A stretch of 14,412 nt of DNA, from positions 1 through 14,412 of the forward strand of contig JANXNM010000787.1 of NCBI GenBank assembly GCA_025354065.1. Direction: 5' to 3'. Positions 6,885 to 14,412 of this stretch are shown piece after piece. Source of the DNA: Synechococcales cyanobacterium 340R_concoct_173_sub. Its GTDB lineage: Bacteria > Cyanobacteriota > Cyanobacteriia > Leptolyngbyales > Leptolyngbyaceae. The translations under genes were made by a program, and so were the position numbers. Numbering within the stretch: the stretch's first letter is position 1; each line of letters begins with the position of its first letter. The notes beneath the pieces were generated by a model that worked only from the letters and a program-made list of their open reading frames with translations, made no database searches and had not been told where the DNA came from.

Positions 6885-8654
6885 ATGAGAGCAGTTACCC
6901 CCTTCGTCGGCGCAGAACATAAAGCTGTCCAACAATTTTCAACGTTATTCAGATTATTTGAATATTTCAAACCCTATCAAAAACAGATTCCGATCGCCTT
7001 AATGTTTGTTTTATATGGTGCGGCGACTCAGGCAATCGGGCCATTTTTAATCGGGCGATCGATCGATAGATTAGTCAATAATGGTAATGTAGCTGAATTG
7101 ATGGAAGTATTGGCAGTACTGGCAATTATTTATATCACTGGTGTCATCGCCATTCGTGAACAGATTTATAGGGTTGGCTATATTATGCAGCAGGTGCTGG
7201 CCCAAGTACGTCACGACCTTTTTACTAAGATTCAGAGCCTGCCCATTAGCTTCTTCGATCGCAGTGAAGCAGGGGATTTGATGAGCCGATTGATTAATGA
7301 TGTCAGTACACTTAATCAAGCATTTGGTCAAACTGTAGCGCAAATGTTGGGGCAATTATTTACTCTAATTGGTATTATTATTGCTATGCTCTCGATCGAT
7401 CTGCGATTGGGTTTAATTAGTAATTTAATTATCCCCTTAATGTTGATTACTACAGGTTTATTTGCACGATGGGCAAGAAGTAAATTTCGCATTACTCGCC
7501 AGACTATTAGTCAGATGTCGATTAAATTAGAAGAAGGCATTGGTGGTGTTAGAGAAGCCCAAGCTTTCAATCATGTACCGCTAGATATTCAAGAATTCAT
7601 GGTCTTAAATGCAGCTAATCGTGATGCAAATGTTCAAGCCGTCGCGATTACGTCCGCTTTTTTACCCTCGATCGATCTCCTGAACACCTTGGCGACAGCA
7701 GCGGTATTAGCCTGTGGTGGTTATTTTGCAGTTGTCGGCACAACGACTGTAGGAACAGTAACTTCTTTCTTAATTTATGTCCAACAGTTTTTTCGACCCA
7801 TTCAAATTTTGAGCCAATTTTATACTCAAGCTCAATCAGCCTTAGCTGGAGCCGAACGAATTTTTGCACTATTAGATGAACCTGTACTATTGCAAGATGC
7901 TGAAGATGCCACCGAAATGCCACCCATTCAAGGAGCCGTTACATTCGATCGAGTCGATTTCGGGTATAACATTGATAGATTAATTCTCAAAGATATTACG
8001 CTGCATACTAAACCCGGACAAACGATTGCTTTAGTTGGGGCTACAGGGGCTGGAAAAAGTACGATTATTAATTTGATTTTACGATTTTATGATGTGACTT
8101 CTGGATCAGTTAAAATCGATGGCATTGATGTCCGAAGTGTCACTCAGGCAAGTTTGCATCGGCAGATTGGGTTAGTTTTGCAAGAGAATGTCTTATTTAG
8201 CGGGACAGTCGCCGAAAATATTGCTTTTGGTCGTTCCAATGCAACTCAAGTAGAAATTGAAACAGCGGCACAAATTGCTAATGTTCATGAGTTTATTGTT
8301 CAATTACCTCAAGGATATCGAACGCTATTAGGCGAACGGGGCGCTAATCTTAGCCAAGGACAGCGCCAATTAATTAGTATCGCTCGTGCTGTGTTGGTAA
8401 ATCCGCGTATTTTGATTTTGGATGAAGCAACTAGTAGTATCGATACTCGAACTGAGGTTTTAGTCCAAGAAGCGATCGATAAATTATTAATAAATCGCAC
8501 TAGTTTTGTCATTGCCCATCGGCTCAGTACGGTCACCAAAGCCGATCGAGTGTTGGTAATTCAGCAAGGACAAATTGCCGAACAAGGGACTCATACAGAG
8601 TTACTTCTTCAGCAAGGTATCTATGCAAATCTCTATGCTATGAGTTTGAGTTAG
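6885..8654 (+). CDS. ABC exporter half-transporter with canonical ATPase residues
   Basis: This 589-residue partner has the same architecture: a membrane domain at about 35-325 and an ATPase domain at about 350-587. Walker A is GATGAGKST at 385-393, Q-loop VLQE at 431-434, x-loop ERG at 484-486, Walker B ILILDE at 509-514 with catalytic Glu514, and H-switch IAHR with His545. Its signature is LSQGQ (489-493) instead of LSGGQ, so the weak signature pairs with the degenerate Walker B of the first protein, leaving one good and one poor ATP site. The ATG at 6885 is 1 bp after the upstream TGA, and its GAGGAG (6873-6878) lies inside the end of the first gene, so translation is coupled. It very likely forms an obligate inner-membrane heterodimeric exporter with its neighbour. 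Confidence -1.
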   Translation: MRAVTPFVGAEHKAVQQFSTLFRLFEYFKPYQKQIPIALMFVLYGAATQAIGPFLIGRSIDRLVNNGNVAELMEVLAVLAIIYITGVIAIREQIYRVGYIMQQVLAQVRHDLFTKIQSLPISFFDRSEAGDLMSRLINDVSTLNQAFGQTVAQMLGQLFTLIGIIIAMLSIDLRLGLISNLIIPLMLITTGLFARWARSKFRITRQTISQMSIKLEEGIGGVREAQAFNHVPLDIQEFMVLNAANRDANVQAVAITSAFLPSIDLLNTLATAAVLACGGYFAVVGTTTVGTVTSFLIYVQQFFRPIQILSQFYTQAQSALAGAERIFALLDEPVLLQDAEDATEMPPIQGAVTFDRVDFGYNIDRLILKDITLHTKPGQTIALVGATGAGKSTIINLILRFYDVTSGSVKIDGIDVRSVTQASLHRQIGLVLQENVLFSGTVAENIAFGRSNATQVEIETAAQIANVHEFIVQLPQGYRTLLGERGANLSQGQRQLISIARAVLVNPRILILDEATSSIDTRTEVLVQEAIDKLLINRTSFVIAHRLSTVTKADRVLVIQQGQIAEQGTHTELLLQQGIYANLYAMSLS

Positions 8655-8771
8655 TAACATGAATATTTCAAATAGAAAGATAAGCAATGTTTAGTAAGAT
8701 TCGATCGCCCCTATTAAACTTTAGAAAATGAATGTGGAGACGATCGGGATTTTTCCTGCACCAGTCAGCGG

Positions 8772-8948
8772 TCGGTCTTCCCAAAGTGCGATCGCGTATT
8801 TATCATTTTCCAATCCACTAACCCTCAAAAAACTCCAGATAGCACCGACATCGGTTTGAGCATCGTCCAGAAAATCGGCGAAACTGCCGGAGGATAGACT
8901 CCTCTAAAGTCAGAGCTAGGTAAGGGCACAGTCTTCTACTTCACCTAG
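8772..8948 (+). pseudogene. Sensor histidine kinase relic, end of the ATPase domain
   Basis: One frame ending at TAG 8946-8948 reads like the last 55-60 residues of a histidine kinase HATPase domain: PKCDRVFIIFQ (F box), then DSTDIGLSIVQKIGETAGG (G2 box; the usual GxGLSIV with the first G now D), a TAG at 8895-8897, then SELGKGTVFYFT at the usual C-terminal position. The DHp domain, N box and sensor domains are missing. With an internal stop and no upstream domain it is a pseudogene. The rest of 8655-9060 holds no gene I can recognise. A perfect HIP1 site lies inside the relic at 8788-8795. Confidence -1.
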
Positions 8949-9060
8949 CCGAAACCAAAAGGAATACAAAGGAAAGAACTACTCTATACCGATCGGTTAA
9001 TTAGTGTTCAAAAGGGGTAGATTAAAGTAAGGCGATTAAAATTCTTAATTAGTTCACATC

Positions 9061-9753
9061 ATGACAACTTTTAGCCCTACTCAGCCTGTTGTCCGCATCA
9101 AACAAGCTGCTATGGATGTTCAAGATCTTGAAGGACTCCTACGTCTCAGCATCCAAGTAAAAGACCGCAAATTACTGTATCTTTTCTATACTCGTATTGA
9201 CCAAGCTTTTATTCTGTGGGGTATTATCTGTACCATTATTTTCTTGACGGCTCAGTTCTCGACGATCGGATGGACTGCGCAAGCGACTATATGGTCAATT
9301 CTGACTCTGATTGGTTCTTGGGGCACCTATCGTTTGACTTGGTATTGGGTGAGCGTAGAACGAAAGCGGTGGGTGGTCTATGCCTGGATAGGACTGATGA
9401 TCATCGGTGTCATTTTGACCAATTGGGGCATTTTTGGTAATGGCTGGATCGTGTTATCGCATCTGTCTTTGTTGTGGTTGGGATTGAGTGCGATCGGATA
9501 TCTCATCACAGGATTGGGACTGCGATCTCGGGCATTTCTTTCATGCGGAGTGGTACATTTGGTCGCACTTATGCTATTGCCCTATGTCCCGACATGGCAG
9601 TTTCTATTTAGTGGATTTATCACTGCTGGGAGTCTATTTTTACTAGCCTCGTTTCAGTGGGACATGTATTCTGACCCTGATTTACAAATCCTAACGGAGC
9701 AACAGAAACAATTCAATTTAGATCAGGCAAAAAAACGAGCGTCAACTCTATAA
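9061..9753 (+). CDS. Six-helix integral membrane protein of unknown function
   Basis: I do not recognise the family. The 230-residue protein has a soluble, mostly helical N-terminus (1-45) and about six hydrophobic segments, near 49-65, 73-96, 103-121, 129-151, 157-175 and 178-198. They are rich in Trp and separated by short loops with RKR (101-103) and RSR (155-157). A charged, Gln-rich soluble tail follows (200-230). The even helix count suggests that N- and C-termini are on the same side, and the positive loops suggest a cytoplasmic location by the positive-inside rule. No catalytic motif stands out. No Shine-Dalgarno sequence precedes ATG 9061; an in-frame ATG at 9112 also lacks one, so the start is uncertain. 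It stands alone between two pseudogene-rich stretches, but its clean frame and membrane pattern indicate a real gene. Confidence -1.
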   Translation: MTTFSPTQPVVRIKQAAMDVQDLEGLLRLSIQVKDRKLLYLFYTRIDQAFILWGIICTIIFLTAQFSTIGWTAQATIWSILTLIGSWGTYRLTWYWVSVERKRWVVYAWIGLMIIGVILTNWGIFGNGWIVLSHLSLLWLGLSAIGYLITGLGLRSRAFLSCGVVHLVALMLLPYVPTWQFLFSGFITAGSLFLLASFQWDMYSDPDLQILTEQQKQFNLDQAKKRASTL

Positions 9754-10140
9754 GGAAGTACATAGATAAGTTGTTTTTCATAACCATTGAGGTACCAATT
9801 GTTCTGTTTATTCCGTTAGCATAATGGAACGAGCTTCGCAATTATTGTACGTCGCTAAGTTCGTTTAGTTCTAAAGCTGTTTCCTGTATTAGTTACAAGA
9901 TAACGAATGCACTAGATGGGGGTTTTGTCGTTGTGCCCCAGTACTACCGATCGTAGGAGAGCGGCGTCAGATTGGTAGATAGTGATGAAAATAGCTTCTA
10001 GAATGCCATTCCAAGTACAACGTAATCTGTAAATAATACAGTTAGTGTAGAGTTTTTGTCGCCTCCTCTACTTAGTCTCTACCAATGGGGAATTAAACTT
10101 CCTATCAGAACGATCGAACGTAGAGAATAGCTGTATTATT
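9754..10140. other. Gene-free stretch, no recognisable feature
   Basis: About 390 bp with stops in all frames. I see no protein similarity, tRNA or repeat. A 6-bp inverted repeat GTAGAG/CTCTAC (10047-10071) with a 13-nt loop is too weak to call. Confidence -1.
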
Positions 10141-10305
10141 TCACACTTCAATTACTGCTAATTGAGGTAAAGGTTTATGGGTGGCTGCATAGGCGATCAT
10201 TAGAGATTCAAAGGCTTCAATGCTATTTTCGACAGCTTCTTGGTAGGTGTTACCATGGGTTCCCCACTTTGAACTAGGAAAGTCAGGGAAGGCAACTGAG
10301 AAACA
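10141..10305 (-). pseudogene. HicB-like antitoxin relic, start lost
   Basis: The minus-strand frame ending at TGA 10141-10143 reads CFSVAFPDFPSSKWGTHGNTYQEAVENSIEAFESL, ending KPLPQLAVIEV. This follows the HicB/HicB-like pattern: a FPDFPG-type strand, G(D/N)TYxEAxxNxxEA helix, then a KPLP linker and xEV end. It stays open for 54 codons, but TAA (10306-10308) precedes it directly and no ATG, GTG or TTG allows a normal N-terminus, so the first beta strand is lost. No HicA toxin gene is visible beside it. HicB proteins counter the HicA mRNA interferase; this copy is most likely an orphan remnant. Confidence -1.
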
Positions 10306-10561
10306 TTAATCTTCGCTAGACTACTGAATTAATACTTGAACTATCCCAAAAGTGGCTTTGGTAAAGGACATGTTGTCTTTTCAGAAGACCGAGATAAATT
10401 TGATTCAGATAATTCGGCCACTTTTTTGATCACTAATCTTTGATGACTAATTTTTGATGATTCATATGATTCCTTCAGCCCCAGATAACTATCGGGTCGT
10501 TTGGTCTCAATTTGAAGCAGCTTATCCTGCATTAGCAGGGCAAAGATTTGTATAGAAATCA

Positions 10562-10652
10562 TTTGACAAGATCTATGTGGACCATTGGGAATGCATACCA
10601 AAAGTGTTACCCTCTAAGCGTCATGAGTCAGTCGGTAAAGCCAGCAATCAAC
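10562..10652 (+). pseudogene. IS1-family transposase fragment
   Basis: One frame reads FDKIYVDHWECIPKVLPSKR, followed by HESVGKASNQQ. It matches the pattern of IS1 (InsB) transposases around the second acidic residue, (Y/F)TDxWEAYxxVxPSKRHxxVGKxSG. About 30 codons survive. The frame is interrupted by TAG a few codons upstream, and the RFNNTLRQR continuation expected after it is absent. No IS1 inverted ends were found. It is a small relic, recognised from memory of the family. Confidence -1.
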
Positions 10653-10723
10653 AGTTACAGCCTCTGAATTTTGGAATTTGGAATTATGGTAGCTTTACAG
10701 ATCTTTAAGGAACTGAAATGCTT

Positions 10724-10747
10724 GTCTAGTCTGATCTAGACTTTTTT
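10724..10747 (+). terminator. Terminator-like hairpin upstream of hemB
   Basis: GTCTAG (10724-10729) pairs with CTAGAC (10736-10741) over a 6-nt loop and is followed at once by six T. The stem is short (6 bp) and only half G/C, so it is a weak intrinsic terminator. It may insulate hemB (start 10818) from read-through or attenuate its own leader. Confidence -1.
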
Positions 10748-10804
10748 GAGTAAGGCTGCATGTATATTTTTCTCCCCTTACCAAATCGTCCTTACCTACT
10801 CTCT

Positions 10805-10809
10805 TAGGA
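10805..10809 (+). promoter_or_regulatory. Ribosome binding site of hemB
   Basis: TAGGA lies 8 nt before ATG 10818 and supports that start over the in-frame TTG at 10746, which lies inside the T run of the hairpin. Confidence -1.
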
Positions 10810-10817
10810 TTATCTCC

Positions 10818-11798
10818 ATGTTTCCAAATCACCGTCCTCGCCGTTTGCGATCGAATGACACCTTGCGCCGTATGGTGCGTGAAACCGTGTTAACGCCCAA
10901 TGATTTGATTTACCCATTGTTTGCAGTACCGGGAGAAGGCTTTGCGAAGGAAGTCGTTTCCATGCCGGGGGTTTACCAGCTTTCGGTGGACAAAATTGTC
11001 GATGAAGCCCAGGAGGCTTATAACTTAGGGATTCCCGCTATTATTCTATTTGGGATTCCGGCAGATAAGGATGTAGATGCGACTGATGCTTGGCATGATT
11101 GCGGCATTGTTCAGAAGGCGACGGCAGCCGTGAAAAAAGCGGTGCCCAACTTAGTCGTAATTAATGACACTTGCCTTTGTGAGTATACGCCCCATGGTCA
11201 TTGTGGTTATTTAGGAGAAAGCGATTTGACGGGCCGAGTGTTGAATGATCCGACGCTGGAGCTGTTGAAAAAAGTGGCGATCGCTCAAGCTCAAGCGGGA
11301 GCAGATATTATTGCGCCGTCGGGGATGATGGATGGCTTTGTCGGGGCGATTCGGGGAGCTTTGGACGGGGCTGGGTTTGCAGATATTCCTATCATGTCCT
11401 ATGCCGCAAAATATTCGTCTGCGTATTATGGCCCGTTTCGAGATGCTGCTGAGTCTACGCCGCAGTTTGGCGATCGGCGGACCTACCAGATGGATCCCGG
11501 TAATGCCCGTGAGGCGGTGAAGGAGATTTTGCTGGATCTCGAAGAGGGGGCGGATATGTTGATGGTGAAGCCTGCGCTGTCCTACATGGATATTATCCAT
11601 CGCGTCAAGGAGGCGAGTAACGTTCCGGTGGCGGCCTACAATGTTTCGGGTGAATATGCCATGGTTAAGGCGGCGGCGCTGAATGGATGGGTTGATGAGG
11701 AGCGGATTGTATTGGAAACGCTGACGAGTTTTAAACGGGCGGGGGCGGATATGATCTTGACTTATCATGCGAAGGATGCGGCACGTTGGATCGGCTAA
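10818..11798 (+). CDS. hemB: Delta-aminolevulinic acid dehydratase (porphobilinogen synthase)
   Basis: This 326-residue enzyme condenses two 5-aminolevulinate molecules to porphobilinogen, the second committed step of heme, chlorophyll and phycobilin synthesis, in the cytoplasm. Seen: the N-terminal arm [16 protein letters not shown] (6-23), the metal-site segment [14 protein letters not shown] with Cys119, Cys121 and Cys129, and the two active-site lysines, Lys198 in [18 protein letters not shown] and the Schiff-base Lys251 in [12 protein letters not shown]. The length is normal. Three cysteines at the metal site are the zinc-type pattern, unlike the Asp-rich magnesium type of plant plastids. 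The frame extends upstream to a TTG at 10746, but ATG 10818 fits family length and has TAGGA 8 nt before it. It is single, with a weak hairpin upstream and an unknown gene 150 bp downstream. Confidence -1.
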   Translation: MFPNHRPRRLRSNDTLRRMVRETVLTPNDLIYPLFAVPGEGFAKEVVSMPGVYQLSVDKIVDEAQEAYNLGIPAIILFGIPADKDVDATDAWHDCGIVQKATAAVKKAVPNLVVINDTCLCEYTPHGHCGYLGESDLTGRVLNDPTLELLKKVAIAQAQAGADIIAPSGMMDGFVGAIRGALDGAGFADIPIMSYAAKYSSAYYGPFRDAAESTPQFGDRRTYQMDPGNAREAVKEILLDLEEGADMLMVKPALSYMDIIHRVKEASNVPVAAYNVSGEYAMVKAAALNGWVDEERIVLETLTSFKRAGADMILTYHAKDAARWIG

Positions 11799-11947
11799 TT
11801 GCAGATAGTGGATCAGGTTTGATCTAAGGCTTGACTTAGCTTCTGTATCAAAATTTCTGTGCGAGTTGGGGTGTGAATGCTATAAGGAGTACGATCGTCT
11901 CTGATTCCTTGTTTTGTTCAGCCCTCAACCTTGCCACCGTGGTCTAT

Positions 11948-12631
11948 ATGACTAGCTTCGATTTACTTTTATTGACGATTTACTTTCTGTGTGTGACCTC
12001 TGTGTTTGCTCGTATCATTGATTCATTTAATGATGAGTTTTTCATCATTGTGGACCAAGATGAATTGAAGAAACAACTTGAAGGCGTAAAGCTGGACGAT
12101 CGGGTGGATATTTCGTTTAAGTTTAAGGGCCGATACGAGTTTCATACGCTTAAGGAGTTTGGGGTCAATGTTAAAAATAAATCCAACGAGCATCCGTTGT
12201 ATGTGGATTGGAATGCGAGCAGTGTGACAGATTTGGATGGTAAGGCTAGACGAGTGACACGTTTGATTCCAGGAAATTCTATAGATCTATTTCAACAGCA
12301 AGCTCTCAGTCCAGTGGCGGCTAACAACACCTTAAAAGAGAACATTGTTGCTGAAGACATGCTGAAGCGCAAAGGAGATGATGGTCCACTGGAAATAGAC
12401 AAAACTCTTTTAGATCTATCTAAACCTAAAATTCCTGGTCCTGCTTTGGCCCGTTATTTCGCATTTATGAGTTTAAAAAGTAGGTTGAAATTTAGCTTAA
12501 ACTTGATGCTACGAGTAGTAAACGATGGGACACCTAGCACGGGCTATGGGATTCCGATTCGATGTGACTTTTTTCTGCAAAAACTTCGCTGGCAGGCGGG
12601 TTTGCCTTGGAATCCTAAGCAACCGGGCTAA
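11948..12631 (+). CDS. Membrane-anchored protein of unknown function
   Basis: I do not recognise this family. From ATG 11948 it is 227 residues: one N-terminal hydrophobic helix (about 3-23, signal anchor-like, with no clear signal peptidase site), then a soluble part. The soluble part begins with DEFFIIVDQDEL (about 29-40) and a strand-like stretch DRVDISFKFKGRYEFHTL (51-68). A polar middle follows, then a basic C-terminal part with YGIPIRCDFFLQKLRW and a proline-rich end. No catalytic motif is evident. An in-frame GTG at 11873 would add 25 residues; AAGGAG at 11884-11889 lies between the two and is well placed for neither, so the start is uncertain. It follows hemB by 149 bp on the same strand. 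Its stop TAA overlaps the stop of the convergent peptidase gene. Confidence -1.
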   Translation: MTSFDLLLLTIYFLCVTSVFARIIDSFNDEFFIIVDQDELKKQLEGVKLDDRVDISFKFKGRYEFHTLKEFGVNVKNKSNEHPLYVDWNASSVTDLDGKARRVTRLIPGNSIDLFQQQALSPVAANNTLKENIVAEDMLKRKGDDGPLEIDKTLLDLSKPKIPGPALARYFAFMSLKSRLKFSLNLMLRVVNDGTPSTGYGIPIRCDFFLQKLRWQAGLPWNPKQPG

Positions 12632-13896
12632 TAAGTGACAAGAGATTCTAATTGATCTATTTTCACTGGAATATCTTGAGTTAATACTTCAAAGCCACGA
12701 TCGGTGACGAGTACATCATCTTCGATCCGAATGCCTCGTACATCATTAAAGTGTTCGAGGCATTCCCAATTTACGACATCATTATATTTTTCACGATTTT
12801 TGGGATCATTCAAAATTGCAGGCACTTGATAAAATCCGGGTTCTATGGTGACGACCATTCCCGTCTGTAATGGCCGATCGAGCCGTAAAAATCCTAGACC
12901 AAACCGATCGCTCCGAGTTCGACCCTTTGCATAGCCTGCTGCATCGCCTAAGTCTTCCATATCATGCACGTCTAATCCCAGTAAATGACCAACACCATGG
13001 GGGAAAAACAAGGCATGAGCATCACGATCGACTAATGTTTGGGCATCACCTTTAAGAATTCCGAGATCAATAAATCCTTCTGTGAGTTTGAGGCAAGCTA
13101 ACAAATGCAAATCTTTGTATTCTACACTTGGTTTTATGGCGGCGATCGCAGCATCATGGGCGGCTAAAACGACATTGTACAAATCTCGCTGAGTGGACGA
13201 GAACTTACCAGAAGCATTCCAGGTTCGAGTGACATCTGCGGCCCAGCCATTTTGGGTTTCCGCACCGACATCTGCAAGAATTAAATCAGTCGGTTTAATT
13301 GAATGATGATAATGCTCATTGTGTAGAACTTCACCATGAACAGTGACAATACTGTTGTAGGCGGTGGTCATATTGTGGCTTAGGATTACCGATTCCATGG
13401 CCGATCGTACTTCTGCTTCAGTTTTTGCAGTTTTTGAAGCGTTCATTCCGGCAAGATGCGATCGGGTTGTGACTTCTATAGCCTTTCTAATTTCACTAAT
13501 TGCATACTCATCATGCTGTAGTCGAAGAGTGACGATCGCATTTACAATTTCATCATCAAATTGATTGGTGATGGCGGTAGGAAGTTCTGATAGTGGATGG
13601 GTATAATCGGCTCCGATCGTGGCGGCTAGATCATCTCTTGTTAGAGATTCGCCATGCCATAGAGCGCTACCGGGATGCGGATTGTCCAGGTAGAGTGTGA
13701 GTTTGCCTTGGGCGAGTTGAATGACGGCTGATTCAATTGGGGTGCCTGCAAAGTAAAGAAAATGACTACTGGCACGAAAGGGATATTTGTTTGCTGGGAA
13801 GTTACGACTTGGCCGTTTTCCAGCGGCAATAAAAACAGGTTTATCCGTTAATTTCGCTAGTTTTTCACGACGGGTCTTGAGTGATTGAATCAGCAT
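12628..13896 (-). CDS. pepP: Xaa-Pro aminopeptidase (aminopeptidase P, M24B)
   Basis: This 422-residue cytoplasmic metallopeptidase removes N-terminal residues that precede proline. The N-terminal aminopeptidase-P domain (about 1-125) includes FRASSHFLYFAGT at 40-52. The C-terminal pita-bread domain (about 135-410) has the five dinuclear metal ligands in order: Asp209 (ILADVGAE), Asp221 (AADVTRTW), His304 (FFPHGVGHLLGLDVHD), Glu352 (TIEPGFY) and Glu392 (GIRIEDDV). Length fits the family. The frame extends to 13998, but those extra 34 residues are polar and basic, unlike an aminopeptidase P start, so I chose ATG 13896 (MLIQSLKTRR); only a weak TGGA precedes it. It converges on the upstream unknown gene, the two stop codons overlapping. 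It lies 196 bp downstream of the rhodanese/MoeB-type gene on the same strand. Confidence -1.
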   Translation of the reverse strand: MLIQSLKTRREKLAKLTDKPVFIAAGKRPSRNFPANKYPFRASSHFLYFAGTPIESAVIQLAQGKLTLYLDNPHPGSALWHGESLTRDDLAATIGADYTHPLSELPTAITNQFDDEIVNAIVTLRLQHDEYAISEIRKAIEVTTRSHLAGMNASKTAKTEAEVRSAMESVILSHNMTTAYNSIVTVHGEVLHNEHYHHSIKPTDLILADVGAETQNGWAADVTRTWNASGKFSSTQRDLYNVVLAAHDAAIAAIKPSVEYKDLHLLACLKLTEGFIDLGILKGDAQTLVDRDAHALFFPHGVGHLLGLDVHDMEDLGDAAGYAKGRTRSDRFGLGFLRLDRPLQTGMVVTIEPGFYQVPAILNDPKNREKYNDVVNWECLEHFNDVRGIRIEDDVLVTDRGFEVLTQDIPVKIDQLESLVTY

Positions 13897-14092
13897 GAGT
13901 GAATCCAGAGTTGAGAACTTGCCCAATATCCACCTTCTTCGGCTGAATGAATAATTGCTTTTATTTTCATGGTGAAGTTTTACTGTGCGCGATCGCATTA
14001 AATCTATCTATGTCATCCTAGCTCAAAATAAGAAAATCCTCTGACTCTGCGATCGCATTATCAAAGGACTTAAGGAGTTTTAAATTTGGAAT

Positions 14093-14412
14093 TTAGTATT
14101 CAGGCACAGATGGATCAACGTCTCGGCTCCAAGCCAAAATACCACCAATAATGTTTGTGCCTTTGATTCCGGTTTTTTCGCTGATTATTCCGATCGCTTT
14201 TGCCGATCGACCACCCGCTTTGCAATGCACAATCAGCTTTTTGTCGCCCAACAATGCTTTGATCCGATCGACACCATCTGCATTTTCAATGTCAGGCAAT
14301 GGAATCAATACGGCACCGGGAATCTTACCAATATCAAACTCATGGGTATTACGAACATCTACTAAAAGATAATCCGTTGCACCACTATCAATCAGCTTTT
14401 TCAAATCCGTAA
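14093..14412 (-). CDS. moeB: C-terminal rhodanese domain of a MoeB/ThiF-type adenylyltransferase, runs off right edge
   Basis: The frame stays open through the right edge and ends at TAA 14093-14095, giving 106 codons of a C-terminus. Seen: LVDVRNTHEFDIGKIPGAV, then the rhodanese active-site loop HCKAGGRSAKA with its catalytic cysteine, and the end GGILAWSRDVDPSVPEY. This ending, and the residues read at the edge (TDLKKLIDSG), match the rhodanese domain fused to the C-terminus of cyanobacterial MoeB-type proteins. Those activate the small sulfur carrier of molybdopterin synthase (or ThiS) and receive sulfur as a persulfide. The adenylyltransferase part lies outside the window, so a stand-alone rhodanese cannot be excluded. 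A TTG at 14404 is in frame but inside the domain and unlikely to be the start. Two perfect HIP1 sites lie in the gap to the peptidase gene. Confidence -1.
   Translation of the reverse strand, partial: TDLKKLIDSGATDYLLVDVRNTHEFDIGKIPGAVLIPLPDIENADGVDRIKALLGDKKLIVHCKAGGRSAKAIGIISEKTGIKGTNIIGGILAWSRDVDPSVPEY

Noticed and set aside
9810..9880. Possible tRNA-like stretch with GTTAGCATAATGG
   Set aside because: It lacks a TTCGANNC T-arm and no acceptor stem can be paired.
10359..10430. Plus-strand frame reading GHVVFSEDRDKFDSDNSATF, considered as a transposase piece
   Set aside because: It resembles no transposase motif firmly enough to name, and has no flanking support.
10341..10601. 86-codon open frame on the minus strand
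   Set aside because: No recognisable pattern, and it overlaps an IS1-like relic on the opposite strand; probably chance.
10746..10817. 24-residue N-terminal extension of HemB from TTG 10746
   Set aside because: The TTG lies in the T run of a hairpin, has no ribosome binding site, and the extension is unlike HemB N-termini.
11211..11768. 185-codon open frame antisense to hemB
   Set aside because: Arg/His-rich translation typical of an antisense shadow of a conserved gene; hemB is certain.
11824..11839. CTAAG/CTTAG hairpin after hemB as a terminator
   Set aside because: Only a 5-bp stem and no T run follows.
14404..14412. TTG 14404 as the start of a short rhodanese
   Set aside because: The frame is open to the edge and upstream residues continue the domain, so the gene very likely extends beyond the window.

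Overview
The window is chromosomal DNA from a cyanobacterium. The main sign is the palindrome GCGATCGC (HIP1). It occurs perfectly at least eight times in 14.4 kb (268, 2571, 6590, 8788, 11277, 13142, 13989 and 14049), where about 0.2 would be expected by chance, and many near-copies (CGATCG) are scattered through genes. The encoded proteins also look cyanobacterial, namely the YggT-like protein, HemB, and the MoeB-type C-terminal rhodanese. The genus cannot be named from this sequence.

Layout. (1) 1-1275, minus strand: a YggT-family membrane protein followed by the N-terminal third of a P-type ATPase, probably a magnesium-type one, which runs off the left edge. (2) 1321-2306: a decay zone. 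It holds the first 41 codons of a dnaK gene with its ribosome binding site, cut off by a 418-bp IS5-family relic with perfect 19-bp inverted ends. (3) 2307-4924: a PAP2 lipid phosphatase (plus) facing a diacylglycerol-kinase-family lipid kinase (minus) with 2 bp between the stops. Behind the kinase, on the same strand, is a GGDEF diguanylate cyclase with a repeated coiled-coil N-terminus. (4) 5147-8654, plus: two translationally coupled ABC exporter half-transporters, one with a degenerate and one with a canonical ATPase site. (5) 8655-10747: a histidine kinase relic, an intact six-helix membrane protein (9061-9753), then about 1 kb with no intact gene but with HicB-like and IS1-like relics and a terminator-like hairpin. 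(6) 10818-14412: hemB (heme and chlorophyll synthesis), an unrecognised membrane-anchored protein, an M24 aminopeptidase P (minus), and the C-terminal rhodanese part of a MoeB-type protein that continues past the right edge (minus).

How the parts relate. The PAP2 and lipid kinase genes encode enzymes that can run opposite lipid reactions. The ABC pair shows the residue pattern of asymmetric heterodimeric exporters. The intact genes are ordinary chromosomal functions separated by at least four pseudogene relics and one dead insertion sequence. I see no CRISPR array, intact mobile element, rRNA, tRNA or recognisable defence system. The points most worth a second look are the IS-truncated dnaK leader, the triple repeat before the GGDEF domain, the asymmetric ABC pair and the relic cluster.
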